A stretch of 43,218 nucleotides of DNA from NBML01 sp029939535 (GCA_029939535.1 JAOZST010000007.1:1-43218); one strand, 5' to 3'; counted from the stretch's first letter, positions 9,366-18,027 are shown. Program-made: numbers and translations. Notes: generated by a model from the sequence alone, not told the origin.

Positions 9366-9412
9366 AAAAAGGTGCCGTATTGAGTTGAAAGATTACAACT
9401 TAATACGGCACC
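9364..9412 (-). terminator. Intrinsic terminator shared by hflC and the small gene at 9449
   Basis: A 17-bp stem with one mismatch (9371-9387 with 9396-9412) around an 8-nt loop. Read on the minus strand it ends in a run of seven Ts, so it is a good terminator for the 31-aa gene. On the plus strand the following AATATTAT is a poor U tract, but the hairpin may still act on hflC. Confidence 0.85.
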
Positions 9413-9448
9413 AATATTATAGAATGGTATTATAGCATGATCTATCAG

Positions 9449-9544
9449 CTATTTTTTCTTTCTCTGGTGTCTTGTTTTAGCAAGGAGTTTTCTGTGTTTA
9501 TGCTTACGCATTTTTTTCCTTCTCTTTTTAATAACACTACCCAA
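9449..9544 (-). CDS. 31-aa AURKAIP1/COX24-domain small basic protein
   Basis: TTG-started 31-codon gene preceded by a near-perfect Shine-Dalgarno AAAGGAGGTGA six nt upstream. The product opens (M)GSVIKKRRKKMRKHKHRK and ends TRHQRKKK, so more than half of its residues are Lys, Arg or His. This matches the short bacterial AURKAIP1/COX24-domain proteins; the mitochondrial relatives are small mitoribosomal-subunit proteins. A ribosome-associated role is the likely inference. A strong terminator follows immediately. It falls below usual ORF length limits. Confidence 0.85.
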   Translation of the reverse strand: MGSVIKKRRKKMRKHKHRKLLAKTRHQRKKK

Positions 9545-9682
9545 AAAAATCACCTCCTTTGATATTATTTTATATATAATAGTTCATAATTAGCTAATCA
9601 GAAACTATAGCATAATATTTTGGCAAATGTCCAATTCTTTATTTTAACAGGTTTTTATTAACAGGTTTTTATTTTAACAGGC

Positions 9683-10252
9683 ATGGAAAATCCTACCCGG
9701 GAATATAGAAATTTCAATAGAAAAGAACTTGAAAAGGTTGACAGGGCAGTTTTGCGGGCTGAGGAACTGGTGAATAATTTTTTTAAAATGTCTTCAGGGC
9801 AATGGTTAAAAAATAGATATGATATAAAAACTGCCAAGGATTTAGCCATCCATGAGAGGATTTCAGGTCCCTTTGCCCAGGTTATAAAATATGAAGGGCG
9901 AAAAAAAGAGGTGCCTCTGGGATCTTCTTCTTTCAGTCTGTATAATGTATGTCTCCAGGATCCTGCAATCCTTTTAAAGGTAAAGGAGAATAAAGACCTT
10001 CTGCTGGAGCCTTTTCTTCTCTATATCCTTACCCACGAGCTGGTGCATGTTGTACGGTTTTCAAAATTTGCCCACCGCTATGAAAATATCGGCGAAACAG
10101 ATCTTGCCATGGCAGAGGAGAGAAAAGTTCATAATTTAACCTACTCAATTTTACACATGATATCCATTCCTGGACTTTCGGATGTATTTGATTTTTATAG
10201 GGAATGGCATAATTTTAAGGGCAGAGGGATAATGGGCAAAAAAAATGGATAA
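9683..10252 (+). CDS. Putative zinc metalloprotein with HELVH motif
   Basis: 189 aa protein of unrecognised family. It has no signal peptide or membrane segment. The motif H118-E119-L-V-H122 sits in a helix ('YILTHELVHVVRF'), and E145/E146 or H150 about 25 residues later could supply a third metal ligand, as in gluzincins. The N-terminus is charged and helical. The ATG at 9683 lacks a clear ribosome site; upstream lies a short imperfect repeat of 'TAACAGGTTTTTAT'. It directly precedes fmdB-groES-groEL, so a link to protein quality control is possible but only inferred. Confidence 0.75.
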   Translation: MENPTREYRNFNRKELEKVDRAVLRAEELVNNFFKMSSGQWLKNRYDIKTAKDLAIHERISGPFAQVIKYEGRKKEVPLGSSSFSLYNVCLQDPAILLKVKENKDLLLEPFLLYILTHELVHVVRFSKFAHRYENIGETDLAMAEERKVHNLTYSILHMISIPGLSDVFDFYREWHNFKGRGIMGKKNG

Positions 10253-10258
10253 CCTGTC

Positions 10259-10286
10259 TTGACAAGGATAAAAGACTTGTTATTTT
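10259..10286 (+). promoter_or_regulatory. Candidate promoter of fmdB-groES-groEL
   Basis: TTGACA (10259-10264), 16 nt, TATTTT (10281-10286), ending 45 bp before the fmdB start. The -35 is perfect and the -10 partial. I see no CIRCE element (TTAGCACTC-N9-GAGTGCTAA) here or before groES. Confidence 0.45.
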
Positions 10287-10331
10287 ATCTTTGTTTTTCA
10301 GGCGGCAATAAAGAAAATGGAGAATTGGAAA

Positions 10332-10616
10332 ATGCCAGTTTATGAGTATGAATGTGTGGATTGCGGCCGAATAGAGGAAGCATTCCAGAAGATTTCGGAA
10401 TCACCCCTTGAGGTTTGTCCCCAATGTAAGGGGCATCTTAAAAAACTTATTTCCCATAGTACGTTCCATTTAAAAGGATCTGGATGGTATGTTACTGACT
10501 ATGGCGGGAAAAAAACCGGCAGCAGCACCAAAGAAAAATCAACAAGTAAATCAGCGGATGCAACTTCTGGAAAATCTAGTACTACTTCTGACAAAGCTAG
10601 TGACTCCATTAAATAG
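10332..10616 (+). CDS. FmdB-family zinc ribbon protein
   Basis: 94 aa from the ATG at 10332; an in-frame ATG 15 nt earlier also exists, but GGAG at 10321-10324 fits the downstream start (MPVYEYEC). A zinc ribbon is formed by C8, C11, C29 and C32, followed by 'LKKLISHSTFHLKGSGWYVTDYG', typical of the FmdB/CxxC_CxxC_SSSS regulatory-protein family. The C-terminal 40 residues are a Ser/Thr/Lys-rich low-complexity tail. Its role is unclear. It precedes groES by 57 bp. Confidence 0.88.
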   Translation: MPVYEYECVDCGRIEEAFQKISESPLEVCPQCKGHLKKLISHSTFHLKGSGWYVTDYGGKKTGSSTKEKSTSKSADATSGKSSTTSDKASDSIK

Positions 10617-10673
10617 AAGTTAATTATAGCATTAAAATTATAGACCAAACAATACCAAAAGGAGAAATGTATC

Positions 10674-10961
10674 ATGAGTTTAAGGCCTCTAAGTGACAGA
10701 ATTCTGGTTGAACGCGTTGAAGAAGATGCGAAAACCAAAGGCGGTATTATCATCCCGGACACAGCAAAAGAAAAACCAGCTGAAGGGAAAGTCGTTGCAA
10801 CTGGGAACGGACGTCTGGGGGAAGACGGAAAACTTCTTCCCATGGATGTAAAAGTAGGTGATCGTGTTCTTTTCAGCAAATATGGCGGAACCGATGTCAA
10901 AATTGATGGTATTGATTACCTGATCATGCGTCAGGATGATGTTCTGGGTGTAGTTGAATAA
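10674..10961 (+). CDS. groES: Co-chaperonin GroES
   Basis: 95 aa, full-length Hsp10 that caps GroEL. The start 'MSLRPLSDRILVERVEEDAKTKGGIIIP' spans the mobile loop region and the end 'GIDYLIMRQDDVLGVVE' is diagnostic. AAGGAG lies 9 nt upstream of the ATG. GroEL follows after 126 bp, a long gap for this pair; it holds a copy of the 25-bp dispersed sequence. Confidence 0.98.
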   Translation: MSLRPLSDRILVERVEEDAKTKGGIIIPDTAKEKPAEGKVVATGNGRLGEDGKLLPMDVKVGDRVLFSKYGGTDVKIDGIDYLIMRQDDVLGVVE

Positions 10962-11005
10962 TTAAACGGTATAGGAATTTGCATTTAGCCGTTAGCCATT
11001 AGGGT

Positions 11006-11030
11006 TTTAGCTAACAGGCAACAGCTAATG
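11006..11030 (-). repeat. Dispersed 25-bp sequence, copy 1
   Basis: This 25-bp sequence recurs without mismatch in the opposite orientation at 26930-26954. It contains TTAGCT...AGCTAA arms, and flanking CCATTAG/CTAATGG extends the inverted symmetry, so it could fold as RNA between groES and groEL. Confidence 0.75.
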
Positions 11031-11087
11031 GTTAAACGCTCGCGCAATAGCGCGGTAAATTTAAGAAAAAAATGGAGAATACGTAAG

Positions 11088-12743
11088 ATGGCTAAAGAGA
11101 TTAAATACGATTCCAAGGCTCGTGAAGCAATGCTTCGGGGTGTTCAGGCCCTGGCAGATGCAGTAGTTGTTACCCTTGGACCCAAAGGCAGAAACGTTGT
11201 TATTGAAAAATCCTGGGGTTCCCCCAATGTAACAAAAGACGGTGTGACTGTTGCCAAAGAGATCGACCTTGAAGATAAATTTGAAAACATGGGCGCCCAG
11301 ATGGTAAAAGAGGTTTCCTCCAAGACATCTGATATGGCTGGTGACGGTACAACCACTGCCACAGTTCTTGCCAGATCAATTTATGAAGAAGGCCAGAAAC
11401 TGGTAGTTGCCGGCAACAATCCCATGGGTATTAAAAGAGGTATTGACAAAGCAGTTGCCAAAATAGTTGAAAACCTTGAAAAACTTGCAAAACCCACCAA
11501 GGACCAGAACGAGATTGCCCAGGTTGGTACTATTTCCGCTAATAATGACGAGACCATTGGAAATATCATTGCCGAAGCCATGGACAAGGTTGGCAAAGAA
11601 GGTGTTATCACAGTTGAAGAAGCCAAATCCATGGACACCACCCTTGACGTTGTTGAAGGTATGCAGTTTGATCGTGGATATCTTTCTCCTTACTTTGCAA
11701 CAGACATGGAAAAAATGGTGGCTGCCCTTGAGAGCCCCTTTGTCCTGATCTGCGACAAAAAAATATCTTCCATGAAAGACCTGCTTCCAGTTTTGGAAGA
11801 GATCGCAAAAACAGGAAAACCTCTTGTGATCATTGCAGAAGATGTTGAAGGAGAAGCCCTGGCTACTCTGGTTGTCAACAAGCTGCGTGGTACACTGAAT
11901 GTTGCTGCTGTCAAGGCCCCTGGTTTTGGTGACAGAAGAAAAGCCATGCTGGAAGATATCGCCATCCTCACTGGTGGCCAGGTTGTTTCCGAGGATGTTG
12001 GAATCAAACTTGAAAATGTTAGTGTCCAGGATCTTGGCCAGGCTAAATCCATTACAATTGATAAAGACAATACAACCATTGTTGATGGTGCAGGATCAAG
12101 AGAAGCCCTTGAAGGCCGTGTAAAAATGATCCGTGCCCAGAGCGAGGAAACTTCTTCTGATTATGACAAGGAAAAACTCCAGGAAAGGCTTGCCAAGCTT
12201 GTAGGTGGTGTTGCAGTTATCAATGTCGGTGCTGCCACTGAAACCGAGATGAAAGAAAAGAAAGCAAGAGTTGAAGATGCATTGAACGCAACCCGTGCTG
12301 CCGTTGAAGAAGGTATTGTTGCAGGTGGTGGTGTTGCCCTTGTCAGAAGTATAGCAGTTCTTGAAGAACTGGATGTAACAGGTGAAGAAAAACTGGGTGT
12401 TGAAGTTATTGCAAGGGCCATTGAAGAGCCTTTGCGTAAAATTGCTGACAATGCCGGTGTTGAAGGTGCTGTTGTTATTAACAAGGTTATGGAAGGTAAA
12501 GGTTCATTTGGCTATAATGCCAGAACAGATGTCTATGAAGACCTCATAGAGGCTGGTGTTATGGATCCCAAGAAAGTAGTTCGTTTCGCGCTTCAGAATG
12601 CAGCCAGTGTGGCTTCTGTCATGCTGACCACCGAAGCCATGATCGCTGAAAAGCCCGAAGAAAATGCCGGCGGCGGAATGCCTGGTGGCATGCCCGGCGG
12701 AGGAATGCCCGGAGGAATGGGCGGAATGGGCGGAATGATGTAA
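11088..12743 (+). CDS. groEL: Chaperonin GroEL
   Basis: 551 aa Hsp60 from the ATG at 11088 (MAKEIKYDSKAREAM), preceded by GGAG; a longer reading frame opening at 11028 has no ribosome site and a non-homologous extension. Diagnostic parts are 'GDGTTTATVLARSI' (ATP binding), 'AAVKAPGFGDRRKAML', and the Gly-Met-rich C-terminal tail ending GGMGGMM. It forms the 14-mer folding chamber with GroES. Confidence 0.99.
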   Translation: MAKEIKYDSKAREAMLRGVQALADAVVVTLGPKGRNVVIEKSWGSPNVTKDGVTVAKEIDLEDKFENMGAQMVKEVSSKTSDMAGDGTTTATVLARSIYEEGQKLVVAGNNPMGIKRGIDKAVAKIVENLEKLAKPTKDQNEIAQVGTISANNDETIGNIIAEAMDKVGKEGVITVEEAKSMDTTLDVVEGMQFDRGYLSPYFATDMEKMVAALESPFVLICDKKISSMKDLLPVLEEIAKTGKPLVIIAEDVEGEALATLVVNKLRGTLNVAAVKAPGFGDRRKAMLEDIAILTGGQVVSEDVGIKLENVSVQDLGQAKSITIDKDNTTIVDGAGSREALEGRVKMIRAQSEETSSDYDKEKLQERLAKLVGGVAVINVGAATETEMKEKKARVEDALNATRAAVEEGIVAGGGVALVRSIAVLEELDVTGEEKLGVEVIARAIEEPLRKIADNAGVEGAVVINKVMEGKGSFGYNARTDVYEDLIEAGVMDPKKVVRFALQNAASVASVMLTTEAMIAEKPEENAGGGMPGGMPGGGMPGGMGGMGGMM

Positions 12744-12782
12744 TTTGATGTAAAATCATTATTACATTTTATAATTACATGG

Positions 12783-12820
12783 AAAAAGCTCCTTTGCCAG
12801 CGGTAAAGGGGCTTTTTTTT
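12783..12820 (+). terminator. Rho-independent terminator of groESL
   Basis: The stem AGCTCCTTTGCC/GGTAAAGGGGCT has two G-T pairs and a 3-nt loop, followed by eight Ts. It lies 39 bp after the groEL stop codon. Confidence 0.92.
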
Positions 12821-12953
12821 GTATGATTTTCATCTTGACAGCAATAGCTGGCTCATATACGTAGATTTATTAAAATTTATTTGCTATGGTACCCTCTGGG
12901 TAAGAAATTAGGGTGAAAATCAAGGATGGGAATGAATTTTTAAGAGGGGTTTT

Positions 12954-13658
12954 ATGACCACGGAATCTATTGGGTTGCTTAACATGTTGATTGATGCAGG
13001 GCCTGTCGTAAAATTTATCATGCTCTTGCTTTTGTTTTTTTCCATTATATCCTGGGCAATCATGTTTATTAAATTCAGGTATATCAGAAAAGCGTATAAG
13101 GAATCAGCCGATTTTACGGATATATTCTGGCAATGCAGAACCCTGGCCGATGCTTTTACAAAGGCCAAATCATTAAGATCCAGCCCCATGGCCAGGATTT
13201 TTATCACAGCGTACATGGAGATGGCCCGGTCTGACAATAAAGATGGTAAGCGGGTTTTAAAGACTGATGCTTCCTATTTCCAGGCAATGGGCAGTGTTAA
13301 AAGAGTATTAAGACGTTCCATTAATGTGGAGATCAGGCGTTTATCCCAGTTGGTTCCCTTTCTGGCCACTGCAGGAAATACAGCCCCTTTTATTGGGCTT
13401 TTTGGTACGGTATGGGGAATTATGAGTACCTTCCAGGGAATTGGAATGAGTGGTTCTGCAAGCCTTGCTGTGGTTGCTCCGGGTATTTCAGAGGCCCTTG
13501 TTGCAACTGCTGCAGGCCTTGCCGTGGCAATTCCTTCGGTTATTGGCTATAATTATTTCATAGATCGGATCCGGGTGCTGGATTCAGAGCTTCAAAGTTT
13601 TTCTTCAGACCTTTTAAACATCATTGAAAAAGATGTTCAAAAATTGATGGAGGTGTAA
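12954..13658 (+). CDS. tolQ: TolQ proton channel subunit
   Basis: 234 aa inner-membrane protein of the MotA/TolQ/ExbB family. It has a first membrane helix at about 19-38 and two more near 135-155 and 165-190, with the characteristic 'ATAGNTAPFIGLFGTVWGIMSTF' region (motif AGNTAPFIGL) and 'AISEALVATAAGLAVAIP'-like third helix. With TolR it uses the proton gradient to energise TolA at constriction sites. It overlaps tolR by 1 nt. TTGACA at 12835 upstream may belong to its promoter, but no convincing -10 was found. Confidence 0.95.
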   Translation: MTTESIGLLNMLIDAGPVVKFIMLLLLFFSIISWAIMFIKFRYIRKAYKESADFTDIFWQCRTLADAFTKAKSLRSSPMARIFITAYMEMARSDNKDGKRVLKTDASYFQAMGSVKRVLRRSINVEIRRLSQLVPFLATAGNTAPFIGLFGTVWGIMSTFQGIGMSGSASLAVVAPGISEALVATAAGLAVAIPSVIGYNYFIDRIRVLDSELQSFSSDLLNIIEKDVQKLMEV

Positions 13659-14074
13659 TGCAACTGGGATCTGGTAATGATCAATTAATGTCTGAGATAA
13701 ATGTGACACCATTTGTGGATGTAATGCTGGTATTGTTGATAATTTTCATGGTTACAGCCCCCATGATGGTGCAGGGTGTTGATGTAGATTTACCAACGGC
13801 AGCATCTGATTCCCTGTCATCCGATGAAGAACATCTGATTATATCCATTGATAATGATCTAAAGGTATATATTAATGATCTGGAAGTCAGCGTAACATTT
13901 CTGACCCAGAAACTGGATGCAGTTCTGGAAAATCTTGATAGGAAAAGCGTATATCTTAAGGCGGATAAAAGGGTGCCCTATGGGGTTGTTGTCAATGTGA
14001 TCTCAAAAATAAAAAAGGCAGGAATTGATAATCTGGGAATGATCACGCTTCCTGAAGATGAAGAAGCCTCCTGA
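13658..14074 (+). CDS. tolR: TolR
   Basis: 138 aa ExbD/TolR family protein. The short cytoplasmic start 'MSEINVTPFVDVMLVLLIIFMVTAPMM' contains the TPFVD motif whose Asp is the proton-pathway residue, followed by a single membrane helix and a periplasmic domain ending in 'AGIDNLGMITLP'. It is coupled to tolQ by ATG/TAA overlap and lies 9 bp before tolA. Confidence 0.95.
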   Translation: MQLGSGNDQLMSEINVTPFVDVMLVLLIIFMVTAPMMVQGVDVDLPTAASDSLSSDEEHLIISIDNDLKVYINDLEVSVTFLTQKLDAVLENLDRKSVYLKADKRVPYGVVVNVISKIKKAGIDNLGMITLPEDEEAS

Positions 14075-14083
14075 TCTCCCGGC

Positions 14084-15094
14084 ATGGTTATTGGATCTCA
14101 ATTGAAAAATAAAAATTATTTTTTCTCCGGCAGCGCAAACCATTCCAGGAAAAATTTTATTGTTTTCTGTTTTATATCTTTGTTCGTGCATGTCTTGTTC
14201 TTTATAGGTTTTTTAGGCCTGCAAACTCTTGAGTTGTCAAAACCTTTGCCCCGGGTGGTTCAAGTTGATCTGGTTTCCTTTGTTCCTGGCCCTGCCAGTG
14301 GCCAGGGTGATGTCTCTCCCTCCCCAGACCCCATGCCTGAACCAGAGAGCGTTTTTACCCCGGAACCTGCTGAAATTCCCCTGGATACGGATAAGGTTCC
14401 AATGCCTGAACCAATGCCTGAACCGGAAAAAACAGTTCCAGAACCTGTTGCCAGGCTTAAACCAGATATCAGCCTAAAGGCAAAACCGAAAAACTTAAAA
14501 GAACTGATGGCAGCCCAGAAAGAAAAAGAAAAAATAGAAAAAGAAAAGAAAACAGCTACAAAAAAACCTGCCAGAAAATTAAAGGCCAAGGTTAACCCGG
14601 AAGCAGCCTTGAAAAAAGCCAGGGAAAAAATGGAAAAAAAAATTGAAGAAGAAAACCGGAAACAGATTTCCGAAGCATTGAAAAGAATGCAATCAGCCAT
14701 TAAGAAAAAGCAGGAGGCAGATGCCAGATCAGTCCAGGAAAATTCCAGGGATGATGGGCTGGGTCCGGGTGCAGGAACGGGTACGGGAATGGGAAAACAG
14801 GGGTATGACCCCATTGATTTGTATAAAATGAAGATACAATTTGCCATTGAACAAAACTGGGTGTTCAATGATATGCTGGCAAAAATGGATCAGAATCTTG
14901 AAGTAAGGATTTTGATTAAAATCTTAAAAAGTGGTGAGATAAGGGATACTACCTATGAGACAAGATCTGGTAACCGTTATCTTGATGAATCTGCCAAAAA
15001 AGCGATCAAAAAAGCCAATCCCCTTCCAGAACTGCCCAAGGGGATGAAATCTTATGATGTGGTTGTGATTTTTACACCAAAGGGATTAAAATAA
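14084..15094 (+). CDS. tolA: TolA/TonB-like periplasm-spanning protein
   Basis: 336 aa. There is a membrane helix at about 29-48 ('FCFISLFVHVLFFIGFLG'), then a Pro-rich stretch with PEPMPEP repeats, a long Lys/Glu-Ala coiled region (about 140-225), a Gly-rich hinge, and a TonB-type C-terminal domain ('VRILIKILKSGEIRD...SGNRYLDESAKKAIKKA'). Position between tolR and tolB identifies it as TolA, which bridges TolQR to TolB/Pal. The low-complexity middle makes primary-sequence comparison weak. Confidence 0.9.
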   Translation: MVIGSQLKNKNYFFSGSANHSRKNFIVFCFISLFVHVLFFIGFLGLQTLELSKPLPRVVQVDLVSFVPGPASGQGDVSPSPDPMPEPESVFTPEPAEIPLDTDKVPMPEPMPEPEKTVPEPVARLKPDISLKAKPKNLKELMAAQKEKEKIEKEKKTATKKPARKLKAKVNPEAALKKAREKMEKKIEEENRKQISEALKRMQSAIKKKQEADARSVQENSRDDGLGPGAGTGTGMGKQGYDPIDLYKMKIQFAIEQNWVFNDMLAKMDQNLEVRILIKILKSGEIRDTTYETRSGNRYLDESAKKAIKKANPLPELPKGMKSYDVVVIFTPKGLK

Positions 15095-15095
15095 A

Positions 15096-16499
15096 ATGAA
15101 TCAGTTCAGGTTGGGTAACTTGTGTGGAGGGCATCCGGGAGCAGGAGAAAAATATCAGGGGTTGGAATCCTGGATATTCACTGTCTGCTGGATAGTGATT
15201 GTTTTGTTTTTTTTAACCATTCCGGTCCAGGCAAAAGAGTATGATTATATTAATATCAGCAATCCCTATTTAAATAAGACTCCCGTTGCAGTAACAGAGT
15301 TCAAGGCTTTTGGCGGTCACCAGACCGAGGTCGATGCCGGGACCCGTGCCATGCAGATTTTAAAAAACAGCCTGAATTTTACTGGATATCTCAAGGTGAT
15401 AAATTCTGCTGCATATCTTTCAAATCCTGCTCAAACAGGAATACAGCTTGGGCAGATCAATTTCAAGGATTGGACTGGAATAGGTGCAGATCTTCTTGTC
15501 ACAGGCGGGATAGAGGAAAGCCAGGGTCAGGTAAAGCTGAAACTTCGTTTGTTTGATACCTTTAACTCAAAGCTTCTGGTCGGGAAGATTTATACTGGTG
15601 CAGATTCGCAAATTCGGAAGATGATACATATGTTCTGTAGTGAAATTTCCCATAAACTCACAGGCAACTGGGGAGTATTTAACAGTAAAATTTCTTTTGT
15701 TTCAACTGTAAAGGGAAATAAGGAAATTTTCACCTGTGATTTTGACGGCCACAATCCAAAGCAGTTGACCCATCATAAAAGCATATCTCTTTCACCTGCC
15801 TGGTCTTCTGATGGACAATGGATTGCCTATGTGTCCTATGCCGGGGGGAAACCAGACATTTATATCAAGAACCTGAAGAAAAAACCTGGGTTTATTATCA
15901 ATAATAAAGGGTTAAATATTTCTCCGGACTGGATGCCGGGAAAAGATATCCTTGCAGCGACACTAAGTTTTTCCGGTAACCAGGAAATATATTTGTTGAC
16001 CAAAAAGGGAGAAATTATTAAAAGAATAACCAGGGGTTGGGGAGTTAATGTTTCTCCAAAGTTTTCACCAGATGGAAAGAAGCTTGCATTTACATCCAAC
16101 AGGGGGGGGAATCCCCAGATATATGTAAAGAATCTGGAAACTGGTGATGTGAAAAGGATTACATTTGAGGGCCGGTATAATACTTCGCCGGCATGGTCAC
16201 CGGACGGAAAAAAAATGGCCTATGTGGGTATTGAGAAAAATAAAATTAATATATTTGTCACCAGCCTGGATTCAGGCACTGGAACATCAATTCAGCTGAC
16301 AATGCATACAGGTGACAATGAAGAGCCTTCCTGGTCACCTGATGGCAGTTTGATTGTTTTTACATCAAACAGGGAAGGCAAAACCCCAAGGCTGTTTGTG
16401 ATGACAGCAGCAGGTACGGACCAGAGACGGCTTTTAATCTTAAAGGGCAAACAGAGCCAGCCCTCCTGGTCCGGCTCAACCAGTTCTGAAAATATATGA
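15096..16499 (+). CDS. tolB: TolB beta-propeller
   Basis: 467 aa periplasmic protein. A long N-region precedes the signal core (about 27-46, cleavage after PVQA). The TolB N-terminal domain covers about 50-190, followed by a six-bladed propeller with WD40-like repeats ('SPAWSSDGQWIAYVS', 'SPKFSPDGKKLAFTS', 'SPAWSPDGKKMAYVG', 'EPSWSPDGSLIVFTS'). It binds Pal and TolA. The ATG follows the tolA stop after a single base. Confidence 0.96.
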   Translation: MNQFRLGNLCGGHPGAGEKYQGLESWIFTVCWIVIVLFFLTIPVQAKEYDYINISNPYLNKTPVAVTEFKAFGGHQTEVDAGTRAMQILKNSLNFTGYLKVINSAAYLSNPAQTGIQLGQINFKDWTGIGADLLVTGGIEESQGQVKLKLRLFDTFNSKLLVGKIYTGADSQIRKMIHMFCSEISHKLTGNWGVFNSKISFVSTVKGNKEIFTCDFDGHNPKQLTHHKSISLSPAWSSDGQWIAYVSYAGGKPDIYIKNLKKKPGFIINNKGLNISPDWMPGKDILAATLSFSGNQEIYLLTKKGEIIKRITRGWGVNVSPKFSPDGKKLAFTSNRGGNPQIYVKNLETGDVKRITFEGRYNTSPAWSPDGKKMAYVGIEKNKINIFVTSLDSGTGTSIQLTMHTGDNEEPSWSPDGSLIVFTSNREGKTPRLFVMTAAGTDQRRLLILKGKQSQPSWSGSTSSENI

Positions 16500-16549
16500 T
16501 GCATATTTACATACAATTTACATACTAATTATATACTAAAGGAGGTAAC

Positions 16550-17140
16550 ATGAACAAAAAATTGTGGATGAATCTTATGGCGGCTGTGCTTGTGGCAGGA
16601 CTTTTTATGACTGTTTCCTGTGCAAAAAAAACAATTGTGTCTGAACCAACCACCATAGAAGACCAGGTAAAAGCGGAAGCCGAAGCCAAAGCCAAGGCTG
16701 AGGCCGAAGCCAGGGCAGAGGAAGCAAGGATTAAAGCCCAGGAGCTCCAGGACCAGATGGCCAATGAACAGGCTTTGAAACAAGCAAAAATTGCTGCTGC
16801 CAAAAATCGGTTTATCAATCAGAATATCCATTTTGATTTTGACAGTTCAGAATTAAGTTCCATGGCCAAGACCCTGTTAAAAGAAAAAGCAGAATGGATG
16901 TCTGACAACCCTGGAATCCACGTGACCATCCAGGGCCATTGTGATGAGCGTGGAACAACTGATTATAACCTTGGCCTGGGTGAGCGACGTGCCATGGCAG
17001 CAAAAAATTACCTTTCAAACCTGGGGATCTCAAATTCCAGGTTAACCACCATTAGTTTTGGTGAGGAAAAACCCCTTGATGCAGGAAGCAGTGAAGAGGC
17101 ATATAGAAAAAACAGGCGTGCGCAATTTGTTCTGGAGTAA
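16550..17140 (+). CDS. pal: Peptidoglycan-associated lipoprotein Pal
   Basis: 196 aa lipoprotein. The signal ends in a lipobox with C24 (TVSC). A Lys/Ala/Glu-rich linker (about 35-85) is followed by an OmpA C-terminal domain with 'IHFDFDSSEL', 'IQGHCDERGTTDYNLGLGERRA' (motif around GHCDERGT and NLGLGERRA) and 'SFGEEKP'. It tethers the outer membrane to peptidoglycan and interacts with TolB. A clear AAAGGAGG precedes the ATG. Confidence 0.96.
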   Translation: MNKKLWMNLMAAVLVAGLFMTVSCAKKTIVSEPTTIEDQVKAEAEAKAKAEAEARAEEARIKAQELQDQMANEQALKQAKIAAAKNRFINQNIHFDFDSSELSSMAKTLLKEKAEWMSDNPGIHVTIQGHCDERGTTDYNLGLGERRAMAAKNYLSNLGISNSRLTTISFGEEKPLDAGSSEEAYRKNRRAQFVLE

Positions 17141-17153
17141 TTGGAGTCTGGTG

Positions 17154-18023
17154 ATGAAAAATTTTATTTTTTTTGTTTGTATCGGAGGAATTATCCTGAT
17201 TTCAGGGTGTGTCACACCGGAACAATACCAATTGCTGGAAACCAGAATAAATACTCTGGAGATGGAGAACAACCAACAGGCCTCTGCCCGGGAAGAAAGA
17301 TCTGCCAGGTATTCCAAGGTGCAGGCGGACCTGGAAAATTTTCAAGGGAAATTAGAAGAAACAACCAGGGCAACCAGGGAAAATTATGCAGAAATAAAAT
17401 ATGAGATTCAGCAGATCCAGGAAAAATTTCAACAAATGGAAAGTCAGATCGAAGTCATAAATCATAATTTCGGGGTAAATAGCCAGACCCGGCAGGACGA
17501 TTTGGGAAAAAGACTGGATCGAATGGATAATGCAATTTCCAGGAACTATGAAAAAGTTATCAACCTTGAAAAATATATGGGGTTTGAGCCCAGTGAGACT
17601 GTACAGGCAGAACCAGGTATTGACAAACCCATACCTGGGCCTGAAAAGAGTTCTGAGCAGGAATTATATGACCTTGCAAAAAAATTGTTCGATGACGGCG
17701 ACAAGGAAAGTGCCAGGATTCAGTTTGAGAATTTTATTAATAAATATCCTGATTCAAAAAATGCTGACAATGCAAGATTCTGGATTGCGGATAGCTATTA
17801 TACTGAAAAATGGTATGAAAAAGCTATTCTGGAATATCAGAAAGTGCTGGAGACGTATCCAGACTCCAATAAAACAGCTGCAGCCAGACTAAAGCAGGGG
17901 TATTCCTTTGCCGAACTGGGTGAAAAAGCAAATGCAAGACTGATTTTAAAGGAGCTTATAAAACGGCATCCTGATTCCGATGAAGCAAGGTATGCCAGTA
18001 AAAAATTGAAAACCCTGAATTGA
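17154..18023 (+). CDS. cpoB: CpoB/YbgF-like TPR lipoprotein
   Basis: 289 aa from the ATG at 17154 with GGAG upstream; a longer frame from 17058 would overlap pal and hide the signal sequence. MKNFIFFVCIGGIILISGC is a lipoprotein signal (C19). An N-terminal coiled coil (about 25-140) precedes TPR-like repeats ('EQELYDLAKKLFDDGDKESA', 'ARFWIADSYYTEKWYEKAI'), the CpoB pattern. E. coli CpoB is periplasmic and not lipidated, so the lipobox is a variation. It coordinates Tol-Pal with PBP1B. Confidence 0.9.
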   Translation: MKNFIFFVCIGGIILISGCVTPEQYQLLETRINTLEMENNQQASAREERSARYSKVQADLENFQGKLEETTRATRENYAEIKYEIQQIQEKFQQMESQIEVINHNFGVNSQTRQDDLGKRLDRMDNAISRNYEKVINLEKYMGFEPSETVQAEPGIDKPIPGPEKSSEQELYDLAKKLFDDGDKESARIQFENFINKYPDSKNADNARFWIADSYYTEKWYEKAILEYQKVLETYPDSNKTAAARLKQGYSFAELGEKANARLILKELIKRHPDSDEARYASKKLKTLN

Positions 18024-18027
18024 TTTT

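Noticed and set aside
10617..10673. CIRCE or sigma-32 promoter before groES
   Set aside because: No TTAGCACTC inverted repeat and no CTTGAA/CCCCAT pattern is present.
11028..11087. N-terminal extension of groEL by 20 residues
   Set aside because: The added basic residues are not found in GroEL, and the GGAG ribosome site fits the ATG at 11088.
14260..14868. 202-codon minus-strand frame opposite tolA
   Set aside because: It is the shadow of the low-complexity Lys/Glu/Ala region of tolA and reads as repetitive Ser/Phe/Gly.
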